A stretch of 64,000 bases of DNA, taken from NCBI GenBank assembly GCA_958295785.1, contig OY282377.1, positions 2,308,394 through 2,372,393 of the forward strand. The letters run 5' to 3'. The stretch comes from an uncultured Latescibacterota bacterium (GTDB taxonomy: Bacteria > Latescibacterota > UBA2968). Shown piece after piece: positions 16,322 to 23,974 of this stretch. The translations under genes and the position numbers were made by a program. Under the pieces are notes generated by a model. It saw nothing but the letters and a program-made list of their open reading frames with translations. It did not search any database and had not been told where the DNA came from. Each line of letters starts with the position of its first letter. Position 1 is the stretch's first letter.

Positions 16322-18934
16322 TTGGACGCGATAAACCACCCACCGGCCCCCTCAGTCAAGGCCATCGATCAAAGCCACCATGCCCTTCTGCCATCTCAGC
16401 GGGCAGGCATCCCACTTTTCCGCGCATGGACATGGCGCATGGCGTGGCGCGACAGCCGCACGTATCGCAAGCGGTTGTTGCTCTTTATTTCGTGCATCTC
16501 GCTCGGCGTGGGCGGCCTCGTGGCGGTGCGCTCTTTGGGCGACAACTTGCAGCGCGTTGTCGATAGCGAAGCGCGCACGCTCTTAGGGGCTGATCTGCGC
16601 GTCAGCAGCCAACGCGCATTCGCGCCGGCAATCGATTCTTTGTTCGCCTCGTGGGACGGCGCGCAATCCCGCGAAGTGCGCTTTGCCTCAATGGTCTTTT
16701 TCCCCAAAACCGGCGGTACGCGTCTCGTGCAAGTGCGCGCGCTTCAAGGCGGCTTTCCCTATTACGGCGCGTTTGAAACCGATCCCCTATCCGCAGCGCG
16801 GTCATTCCAGCGCGAAGCGACAGCCCTGCTCGACGATGGCTTGCTCGTTCAATTTGGCGTTCAAGTCGGCGATTCTGTACGCATTGGCAATCACGCCTTT
16901 GTCATTGGCGGGCGCATCAAAAAAATATCGGGCGAGACCATGGCCTTTGCCACGGTGGCGCCGCGCGTGTACATCCCCTTGTCTCATCTCGACAAAACGG
17001 GCCTCATCAAATTCGGCAGCATGGCGTCTTATGCGGCCTATTTCAAATTCGATGAGGGCGCGCAACCCGCATCGTTTCGCAACCAACTTCGCCCCTATCG
17101 CCAAAAACACAATCTGCGTACCGAGACCGTTGTCAGTCGTCAACAAAGCCTCAACAGCACCTTGGGCAACCTCTATATTTTTCTCAGCCTGGTCGCTTTT
17201 GCCGCGCTCTTGCTCGGCTGTATCGGCATTGCCAGCGCCATTCATGTGTACGCGCGCCAAAAAATAGGTACGGTCGCGATCATGCGCTGCATGGGCGCGC
17301 AGTCGGGGCAGGTCTTGTGCATCTACGCCATCCAGGCCCTTGCCATGGGCTTGATCGGCACGGGTTGTGGCGCATTGCTCGGCGTGGGCATTCAGTATCT
17401 CTTGCCCGGCGTCCTCGCGCAAATTCTGCCCGTTGAACTCGCGATTCAACTCTCCTATTGGGCGATCATTCAGGGCTTTGGCATTGGGCTTTCGCTCTCC
17501 CTGCTCTTTGCCCTGCTCCCCTTGTTGCCCGTCCGCCACACCTCGCCGCTGCACACCTTGCGCGCCTCCTTTGAAGATGTGCGTTCTAAAATTGACCCCG
17601 TGCAAGTGGTGGTGGTCGGGGGCATCTTCCTCATCGTCGCGGGATTGGGCATTGTGCAAACCGACAGCGTTCGCATGGGACTCGGCATTGCCGGGGGATT
17701 TGTCATTGCCTTTGGCGCGCTCATCGGCGCGTCGTGGCTCATCGTCAAAACCGTGCGCCGCTTCTTTCCCACCACATGGCAATACGTGTGGCGGCAGGGC
17801 CTGGCCAACCTCTATCGCCCGCACAATCAAACGACCATTTTGATGCTCGCGCTGGGCCTGGGCACCTTTCTCGTTGCCACGCTCTACATTGCCCAACATG
17901 CGATCCTCGCGCAAATCGCCATTGCAGGGCGCGACAATCGCCCCAATTTCGTGCTCGTGGATGTGCAAACCGATCAGATCGAAGGCGTGAGCGCGTTGCT
18001 CGACAACCAGGGCCTGCCCGTCATCCACCGTGCGCCCATCGTCACCATGCGCCTCAAGACCATCAAAGGCCGAGACGCGCGGGCCTACGGGCGAGAAAAT
18101 GATGTGCCGCGCTGGGCCACGCAACGCGAATACCGCTCGACCTATCGCGATCACCTCTTCGACTCGGAACGCCTCGTGGCCGGCACCTGGATCGCTGCGG
18201 AACGCACGGAAGAACCCATCCCCATTTCCATTGAACGCGACATTGCCCACTCCCTTCGCGTTTCACTGGGCGACACCCTGGGCTTTGACGTTCAAGGCGT
18301 GCCGGTTCAGACCGAGGTCCACAGCATGCGCGAAGTGGATTGGCAACGCATTCAGCCCAATTTTTTTGTGGTGTTTCCCAAAGGCGTGCTCGAATCCGCG
18401 CCGCAGTTCCACGTCTTGACCACGCGCGTTCAAACGACCGAACAATCTGCCGCGCTGCAACGCACCCTGGTTCAACACTACCCCAATGTCTCGGCGGTCG
18501 ATCTCGGCCTCATTCTCAAGACCATCGATGACGTGCTCTCTCAAGTCGCCTTTGTCGTGCGCTTTATGGCGCTCTTCAGCGTGGTCACCGGCCTCATGGT
18601 GCTGGCCGCGGCGGTCACAACGAGCCGATATCAACGCATTCGGGAAGCCGTTTTGCTGCGCACACTGGGCGCGTCCCAAAAACAAATTCGCCGCATTCTC
18701 CTGCTCGAATACACCTTCTTGGGCGCGCTCGCCGCCCTGACTGGCCTGCTCTTGTCTATCGGCGGCGCGTGGGCCATCACGTATTTTGTGTTCGATATCG
18801 ACTTTGCCCTGCCCACTTGGGCCATTGCCGGCGTCTTTGCCCTGGTCACCGCGCTCACCATCTCGGTCGGCATGCTCAACAGCCGCGGCATTGCCAACCG
18901 CCCTCCGCTCGAAATCCTCCGCGCTGAGGAGTGA
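16322..18934 (+). CDS. FtsX-like ABC permease, YbbP type (870 aa)
   Basis: TTG 16322 follows GGAGAG by 7 nt. The layout is TM1 (about 52-72), a large periplasmic domain, three TMs with the FtsX core (about 285-415), two central TMs (about 430-480), another TM near 505, a second periplasmic domain and a final FtsX triplet (about 735-855). That 10-TM arrangement, at 800-870 residues, matches YbbP-type permeases paired with YbbA ATPases, proposed to extract lipids or lipoproteins from the inner membrane. Substrate not determinable. Confidence 0.9.
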   Translation: MDAINHPPAPSVKAIDQSHHALLPSQRAGIPLFRAWTWRMAWRDSRTYRKRLLLFISCISLGVGGLVAVRSLGDNLQRVVDSEARTLLGADLRVSSQRAFAPAIDSLFASWDGAQSREVRFASMVFFPKTGGTRLVQVRALQGGFPYYGAFETDPLSAARSFQREATALLDDGLLVQFGVQVGDSVRIGNHAFVIGGRIKKISGETMAFATVAPRVYIPLSHLDKTGLIKFGSMASYAAYFKFDEGAQPASFRNQLRPYRQKHNLRTETVVSRQQSLNSTLGNLYIFLSLVAFAALLLGCIGIASAIHVYARQKIGTVAIMRCMGAQSGQVLCIYAIQALAMGLIGTGCGALLGVGIQYLLPGVLAQILPVELAIQLSYWAIIQGFGIGLSLSLLFALLPLLPVRHTSPLHTLRASFEDVRSKIDPVQVVVVGGIFLIVAGLGIVQTDSVRMGLGIAGGFVIAFGALIGASWLIVKTVRRFFPTTWQYVWRQGLANLYRPHNQTTILMLALGLGTFLVATLYIAQHAILAQIAIAGRDNRPNFVLVDVQTDQIEGVSALLDNQGLPVIHRAPIVTMRLKTIKGRDARAYGRENDVPRWATQREYRSTYRDHLFDSERLVAGTWIAAERTEEPIPISIERDIAHSLRVSLGDTLGFDVQGVPVQTEVHSMREVDWQRIQPNFFVVFPKGVLESAPQFHVLTTRVQTTEQSAALQRTLVQHYPNVSAVDLGLILKTIDDVLSQVAFVVRFMALFSVVTGLMVLAAAVTTSRYQRIREAVLLRTLGASQKQIRRILLLEYTFLGALAALTGLLLSIGGAWAITYFVFDIDFALPTWAIAGVFALVTALTISVGMLNSRGIANRPPLEILRAEE

Positions 18935-18982
18935 GTATCCGCAGCGGAAGTCGCTTTTTTTGTGCATGCATCGGAGGTTGAC

Positions 18983-21166
18983 ATGGTTCAGCTTCGCGGG
19001 GTTGTGGATCGCATTACATTTCAAAATGAAGAGAGCGGATACACGGTTGCCCGGCTGCAGGTGGAGAGGGTTGCCCGTGCAGAATACACAGATGGTGGTC
19101 TGGCGACCATTGTGGGCGAAATGCTGTCGATCAACCCGGGCGAGACCGTGGTTTTGGAAGGCGAATGGACAACCCACAAACAATACGGCGCGCAATTCAA
19201 AATCGCATCCTATCAGACCGTGCATCCCTCGACCGTGGAGGGGATGCGGCGGTATTTGGGGTCGGGGTTGATCAAAGGCGTAGGGCCGGTGATGGCCGAG
19301 CGGATTGTGGATCACTTCGGGAGCGACGCCTTGTGCGTGATCGAAAGCGATCCCGAGCGGTTGGTCGAAGTCGAGGGCCTGGGGGCCAAGCGCGCAAAGT
19401 GGATCGTCAAGGCGTGGGAGGAACAGCGCGAAATTCACAATGTGATGCTGTTCTTGCAATCGCACCAAGTGGGCACGGGATACGCCGTCAAAATTTGGAA
19501 GCGATACGGGCAGGAAGCCGTTCACTTGATTCGAGAGAATCCATACCGCCTGTCTGCGGATGTTTGGGGCATTGGATTTTTGACCGCTGATCGCATCGCG
19601 CAAAAAATGGGCATCCCCGCGCATTCGGACCGGCGCATTCAGGCCGGCATTTTGCATGTGTTGCACGAGGCCGCAGACAAAGATGGGCATGTGTTTCTGC
19701 CCGAAGAGGTGCTCATCGAATCAGGCGCGCAGGCCCTCGGCGTGCCCGTTGAGGCCATCCCCCCGTGCGTGGCGCAATTGACGCGCGACGAGGCCATCGT
19801 CGCAACCGACGGCCGGGTGTATTTGCCGCATTTGTACTACGCCGAACAAGGCGCGGCAACGCGGTGCTATCAGTTGTCGCAGGTGGCGCGCATTGAACTG
19901 GGCGATATTCCGAACGAGATCGCGGCGATAGAACAGCGCGATGGCGTGGTCTTCGCGCCCCGTCAAAAACTTGCTCTGCAAAAGGCATTGTCGCACAATT
20001 TGCTGGTGCTGACGGGCGGGCCGGGCACGGGCAAAACAACGGCGATTAAGGGGTTGATCGCGCTGTTGGGGGCGCGAAAAAAGAAGATCGCGCTGGCAGC
20101 CCCCACGGGGCGCGCGGCCAAGCGGATGTCTGAGGCCACGGGGCACGAGGCCAAAACGATTCACAGATTGCTGAAGTTTAGCCCGTCTGAGATGGCTTTT
20201 GAGAAGAATTTCGAAAATCCGCTGGAGATCGACGCCCTGATTGTGGATGAAATCTCTATGGTCGATACGGTGTTGATGAACAGCCTGTTGCGCGCCGTTC
20301 CCATCCGCGCATCGGTGGTTTTGGTGGGCGATGTGGATCAGTTGCCTTCGGTTGGCGCGGGCAATGTGTTGAAAGACGTCATTGCATCTGGCATTGTGGA
20401 AGTCGTGGCACTCAACGAGATTTTTCGGCAGGCACAAACGAGTCGCATCATCATCAATGCCCATGCGATCAACCGCGGCAAGATGCCCGAGGTGCAAAAT
20501 GACCGAAACGCCGATTTCTTTTTTCTCGAGGTGGCCGAACCCGCCGAGGTCGTGGAAACCCTGTGTGGCTTGTGTGCTTCGCGCTTGCCGCGCACTTATG
20601 GCTTGGACAGCATCGAAGATATCCAAGTGCTGGTGCCGATGTATCGGGGCGAGACGGGCGCGAACAATCTCAATCGCGTCTTGCAAGACCGCTTGAACGC
20701 CCGCGGGCATGAACTCGCCCGGGGCGGCACGCTGTTTCGCGTGGGGGACAAAGTGATGCAGGTGCGGAACAACTATGACCGCGATGTTTTTAACGGGGAT
20801 ATCGGGCGCGTTCACGCCATAGAAGACGAGGAACTACAGGTGCGGTTTCAGCAGCGCGTTGTGAAATACGAGCTTTCGGAATTGGACGAGTTGGTGCTGG
20901 CCTACGCGATGAGTGTCCACAAGAGCCAAGGCGCGGAATTTCGCGCGGTGGTGATGCCCCTGACCACGCAACACTATATGATGTTGCAGCGCAATTTGCT
21001 GTACACGGCAATCACCCGGGCGCGAGAACTGGTGGTAATTGTGGGGACCAAACGCGCACTCGGCATGGCGGTTCGCAACAATCAGGTCGCCATGCGACAC
21101 ACGACCTTGGCGCAACGCATCCGCGCAGGGTTGGTGGATGAAGTTGCACAAGAGACTTTGTTATAG
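18983..21166 (+). CDS. recD2: RecD-like ATP-dependent DNA helicase RecD2 (727 aa)
   Basis: ATG 18983 is 5 nt after GGAGG; an ATG 21 nt upstream lacks a site. The N-terminal OB-like region (VQLRGVVDRITFQNEESGYTV) and helix-hairpin-helix block (GSGLIKGVGPVMAERIV, VEGLGAKRAKWI) are features of RecD2 and absent in RecBCD RecD. Helicase motifs follow: Walker A GGPGTGKTT (about 345-353), APTGRAAKRM (Ia), VDEISMVD (II), GDVDQLPSVGAG (III), and YAMSVHKSQGAEF and YTAITRAR near the end. SF1B 5'-3' helicase. It overlaps convergently the last 6 nt of tsaC. Confidence 0.95.
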   Translation: MVQLRGVVDRITFQNEESGYTVARLQVERVARAEYTDGGLATIVGEMLSINPGETVVLEGEWTTHKQYGAQFKIASYQTVHPSTVEGMRRYLGSGLIKGVGPVMAERIVDHFGSDALCVIESDPERLVEVEGLGAKRAKWIVKAWEEQREIHNVMLFLQSHQVGTGYAVKIWKRYGQEAVHLIRENPYRLSADVWGIGFLTADRIAQKMGIPAHSDRRIQAGILHVLHEAADKDGHVFLPEEVLIESGAQALGVPVEAIPPCVAQLTRDEAIVATDGRVYLPHLYYAEQGAATRCYQLSQVARIELGDIPNEIAAIEQRDGVVFAPRQKLALQKALSHNLLVLTGGPGTGKTTAIKGLIALLGARKKKIALAAPTGRAAKRMSEATGHEAKTIHRLLKFSPSEMAFEKNFENPLEIDALIVDEISMVDTVLMNSLLRAVPIRASVVLVGDVDQLPSVGAGNVLKDVIASGIVEVVALNEIFRQAQTSRIIINAHAINRGKMPEVQNDRNADFFFLEVAEPAEVVETLCGLCASRLPRTYGLDSIEDIQVLVPMYRGETGANNLNRVLQDRLNARGHELARGGTLFRVGDKVMQVRNNYDRDVFNGDIGRVHAIEDEELQVRFQQRVVKYELSELDELVLAYAMSVHKSQGAEFRAVVMPLTTQHYMMLQRNLLYTAITRARELVVIVGTKRALGMAVRNNQVAMRHTTLAQRIRAGLVDEVAQETLL

Positions 21167-21790
21167 GGATTTCGGATGGAGGGGAATGCATGTGCGGAGT
21201 TCTGACACGGAGACAGCCCCCTCGCGCAACAGGATGGCGCGATCCGCAGAGACATCGACCAACGTGGAGGGCGTTGTGCTGGCGGACGGGCCGCCGTCGA
21301 GAATCAGATCGAGGTGATCGCCCAGCGCGTTTTGCACTTCATAAGCGGAACGCGCTGGCGGAGTGTTAGAGCGATTGGCACTGGTGCTGGTGAGAGGGCC
21401 GCCCAACGCGGTCAGCAGTTGCGCGGCAATGGGGGAACTGGAATGGCGCAGGGCAATGGTGTCGCGTCCACCGAGCAAGGCGGGCGGCAGATCGGGACGC
21501 GCTCGAAAAACCAGGGTGAGCGGCCCCGGCCAAAACGCGCGGATGAGCGTTCGCGCGGTCGGCGAGATGGCGCGGACGAGTGTTGCGAGATCGGCTGCCC
21601 CGCGAATTAAGAGGATGATGCCCTTGGTTTCCTCGCGCCCTTTGGCAATGAAAATTTTTTGCACCGCTTCCCTGCGATACGGATCCGCACCGAGGCCATA
21701 GACCGTCTCGGTCGGATAGGCAATCAGGCCGCCGTTTTTGATCTGCTCGGCAGCGCGCTGGATGTTTTGAGGGGTTGGCAAAGCGATCAT
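21161..21790 (-). CDS. tsaC: L-threonylcarbamoyladenylate synthase, Sua5/YciO/YrdC family (209 aa)
   Basis: ATG 21790 (MIALPTPQNIQRAAEQIKNG). Signature elements: GGLIAYPTETVYGLGADP, K.R, GPLTLVFRA, and LTSTSANRS, which bind threonine, bicarbonate and ATP to make the t6A37 tRNA intermediate. The length fits the short TsaC form without the Sua5 C-terminal domain. The frame could extend upstream to 21868, but that part is spacer repeat. No good ribosome binding site. The first bases of this gene are duplicated at 22324-22388, where they truncate a toxin gene. Confidence 0.9.
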   Translation of the reverse strand: MIALPTPQNIQRAAEQIKNGGLIAYPTETVYGLGADPYRREAVQKIFIAKGREETKGIILLIRGAADLATLVRAISPTARTLIRAFWPGPLTLVFRARPDLPPALLGGRDTIALRHSSSPIAAQLLTALGGPLTSTSANRSNTPPARSAYEVQNALGDHLDLILDGGPSASTTPSTLVDVSADRAILLREGAVSVSELRTCIPLHPKSL

Positions 21791-21818
21791 AGTGGTCAGT
21801 GGTAAAAGGTAAGACGCG
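21754..21818. repeat. 65-bp duplication, source copy at the tsaC start
   Basis: Includes tsaC codons 1-12 and 28 bp of leader; identical to 22324-22388 as far as I can read. Confidence 0.85.
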
Positions 21819-21869
21819 GCCCCATCATCCGTAGGGGCGATGCCTCCGTGCTCGCCCATTTTCATCATT

Positions 21870-21915
21870 CCGGCGCACGCGCAAGCACAGGCGTAGCCAA
21901 CGCCGGAATCCAGTG
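21870..21915. repeat. Hairpin-forming dispersed repeat with ends CCGGCG/CGCCGG
   Basis: Unit from CCGGCGCACGCG through AGCACAGGCGTAGCCAACG to CGCCGGAATCCAGTG. A near-identical copy is at 30580-30625, and its CACAGGCGTAGCCAACGC core also occurs in the MITE-like elements. The six-base ends are inverted and can pair. Confidence 0.75.
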
Positions 21916-21955
21916 AATGACGATCTTAGAAAAATTATCATAGCCTGCTGCTTTA

Positions 21956-22180
21956 CTACGCGGCAAAGTTGAGCATTTCGATGATGATGCCGCGCTCCCA
22001 TTGCTCTTGTGCTTGGCGAAGAAGTACCTTATTCACTGCTTCGGAAACGTATTCTTCGCCACAATTGTCACAAATTTGTGCCGGTACTTTTTTGAAGACG
22101 ACGGTTGTCTGGCCGCGCTCCAAGACAACAGTGGTATATCCCTCTGTGGTAATCCCGTGGCGACAAATCGCGCATTTCAT
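21956..22180 (-). CDS. YgiT-type zinc-finger antitoxin (74 aa)
   Basis: Four cysteines in two CxxC pairs (Cys3/Cys6 and Cys37/Cys40) around a beta segment, then a helix (SEAVNKVLLRQAQEQWERG): the standard YgiT/MqsA N-terminal zinc-finger fold, at the usual length for small antitoxins paired with DUF4258 toxins. GGAGGAG lies 5 nt before ATG 22180. The ATG overlaps the TGA of the toxin remnant (ATGA), the typical coupled toxin-antitoxin order. Confidence 0.85.
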   Translation of the reverse strand: MKCAICRHGITTEGYTTVVLERGQTTVVFKKVPAQICDNCGEEYVSEAVNKVLLRQAQEQWERGIIIEMLNFAA

Positions 22181-22323
22181 ATTCTCCTCCTCCGCGAAAA
22201 ATTATTGACCCACTGGAGCGGGTCAGGCTCGTATGTTGTGATGACAACCAATTTCTGCTCATTTATATTTATGCCAACGACGACATGTAAAGGCCGATTG
22301 GCTAACGCAAGACCGTTTAGCAA
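22177..22323 (-). pseudogene. DUF4258-type toxin, C-terminal 48 residues only
   Basis: Frame ending at TGA 22177 reads NGLALANRPLHVVVGININ, then EQKLVVITTYEPDPLQWVNN, the characteristic end of DUF4258 (RPLHVVV....LVIVT.YEP...W...F..R). The N-terminal half, with the expected catalytic His, is gone: at 22324 the DNA switches to a 65-bp duplicate of the tsaC start in another frame. No start codon other than a TTG at the junction. The toxin is almost certainly dead while its antitoxin is intact. Confidence 0.75.
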
Positions 22324-22388
22324 CGCGCTGGATGTTTTGAGGGGTTGGCAAAGCGATCATAGTGGTCAGTGGTAAAAGGTAAGACGCG
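22324..22388. repeat. 65-bp duplication of the tsaC start, inserted copy
   Basis: Identical to 21754-21818. It brings a tsaC ATG and 12 codons upstream of the toxin remnant, out of frame with it. It is followed by GCGAGAGGCGAGAGG simple repeat and another GTAGGGGCGATGCCCCCGTG unit (22428-22460). Confidence 0.85.
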
Positions 22389-22585
22389 AGAGGCGAGAGG
22401 CGAGAAGGCCACCCGGCCCCATCACCCGTAGGGGCGATGCCCCCGTGCTCGCCCAAAGATACAAGATACAAGGGCATTGTCACTTGAAATGGCAGGCTCT
22501 CGATATTTTATTTTCGCGGTTGACACATCTTGCCCGTTTGCTTACGCTATTGAAAACCGAGTCGTTTCCACAGACGGGAGTTGTT

Positions 22586-23470
22586 GTGAAACACATTATC
22601 TTGGGCATTCTCATTTTGACCTGCGGCTCGTTCTCCGCCGAGGCCAGCACATCGGCGCGCAAGGTCGGTTTTGTGCTGTTGCGCGAGGGCGTGGGCGCGC
22701 GGGCGGCTGCGATGGGCGAGGCTCAAACCGCTGTGGTGGGCGATCAGACCGCGGCAGTTTGGAATCCGGCAGGCGTTGCGGCAATGCGGGGCAAACACTT
22801 TGTTTTGGCGCACCACCGCTCGTTTCAGGGGATCAAACAGGGCTATGGCGGGTGGGCCTACGGCAATGACAAACGCGGGATCGCGCTGAGTTTGGGCGTG
22901 TATGGGACAGGGGGATTGGAAGCGCGCCGAGAACCGACCGCGACGCCGGCGGGCGCGTTTGGCGTTTACGACCTCAATGCGGGGCTGTCTTATGCACAAA
23001 AAATAGGGCGGCGAATCTACTTGGGATTTTCGGTTCGGGCATTGCACGAAAACATCGGCCCAGAAAGCGCGTGGGGAATGAGCGTGGACATGGGCGCGTT
23101 GTATCGCCTGTCTGAACACTTGATGCTGGGGGTGGCGTATCGAAATTTGGGACGCATGGCGCGATTAGACCGCGAGCGCATTCCCTTGCCCCGGGTATTT
23201 CGCATGGGCATTGCGTGGTCTTGGCGGGCGTGGACAACATCAGCCGATTTTCGCCTGCCAGCAATGGGCAACAGAGGGGCGCATGTCGGCATCGAGTACG
23301 GGCTTATGGACAAGCTATTTTTGCGCGGTGGCCTGCAAACCGGGCACGACACGCGCACCCTGTCATTTGGGCTGGGCATTGCGCGTGGCGCGTGGCGCGT
23401 GGATTACGCCTTTGTGCCCGCATCGCACGGATTGGGCAACGCGCATCGCATTGCGGTGGGGATCAGGTGA
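22586..23470 (+). CDS. PorV/PorQ-type outer-membrane protein (294 aa)
   Basis: GTG 22586 (VKHIILGILILTCGSFSAEA) follows GGGAG by 5 nt and gives a signal peptide. The mature start has FLLREGVGARAAAMGEAQTAVVGDQTAAVWNPAG, the hallmark of PorV/PorQ and UPF0164-like barrels (R..AMG.A..A..DD..A.YWNPAG), followed by alternating barrel strands and the end HRIAVGIR. PorV homologues shuttle type IX secretion substrates in Bacteroidetes; in other phyla the role is unknown, and no por genes are in this window. Confidence 0.85.
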   Translation: MKHIILGILILTCGSFSAEASTSARKVGFVLLREGVGARAAAMGEAQTAVVGDQTAAVWNPAGVAAMRGKHFVLAHHRSFQGIKQGYGGWAYGNDKRGIALSLGVYGTGGLEARREPTATPAGAFGVYDLNAGLSYAQKIGRRIYLGFSVRALHENIGPESAWGMSVDMGALYRLSEHLMLGVAYRNLGRMARLDRERIPLPRVFRMGIAWSWRAWTTSADFRLPAMGNRGAHVGIEYGLMDKLFLRGGLQTGHDTRTLSFGLGIARGAWRVDYAFVPASHGLGNAHRIAVGIR

Positions 23471-23478
23471 AGGACGTA

Positions 23479-23950
23479 ATACCAATTTGATTTTCTGTTG
23501 ACCTGATGCGACCCGCAAATGATTCCCAGTCATTCAGAGAAGCCATTGCAACCAGGCCATCCCAAAAGACCATCAGACAAAACCATCGCGCACAGCGCGC
23601 AAGGCCGTCTCGCAACGCACATCCATTTTGCAACCCACCTTGCAGGCCAACGCATGTTGTGCGACCCGCAAAGCGATTTGCGCTGTGCCAGCCTCTCGGC
23701 GTTTGAGAGCGGCATTTTTGAACTGCTGGGGCAGTTGTACCCCGCTCGCTTCCTTTTTTTAGCTGTTGAAAAAAAGGAAGTCGCCGAAGGAGGCATCGAA
23801 GGCAACAAACGACGCTTTAGAACCAAACGCTTGAGACGAGCCATGCAGGGCCTAAGTTGCGCGTAACATCCGTTAGGAATTACGAATGCCCATGCCACCC
23901 CCAATTCCCAATTTGCATCACATTAGGCCAAGATCAATTCAATTTGGTAT
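23479..23950. mobile_element. MITE-like element, copy A (472 bp)
   Basis: Starts ATACCAATTTGA and ends TCAATTTGGTAT-like (TTCAATTTGGTAT), i.e. inverted termini, with no transposase. The interior has GCAAAGCGATTTGC, a CTCTC...GAGAG hairpin, GGGGCAGTTGTACCCC and the long stem CTTCCTTTTTTT / AAAAAAAGGAAG. Homologous copies: 28211-28603, 46604-46860 and 56661-57174. Its right end is 25 bp before the glnE start. Open frames inside it are not conserved between copies. Confidence 0.75.
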
Positions 23951-23974
23951 GACCACCAACATCTCGAGGTTCAA

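Noticed and set aside
16802-18250. Long minus-strand frame opposite the FtsX-type permease
   Set aside because: Shadow frame of GC-rich codons; the plus-strand protein has clear transmembrane and FtsX structure.
22259-22483. Minus-strand 74-codon frame with the tsaC start
   Set aside because: Made of the duplicated tsaC 5' end read into the toxin remnant out of frame; not a gene.
23519-23866. Open frames inside MITE-like copy A (and equivalents in B, C and D)
   Set aside because: Frames are not kept between copies, which differ by indels; no start signals.
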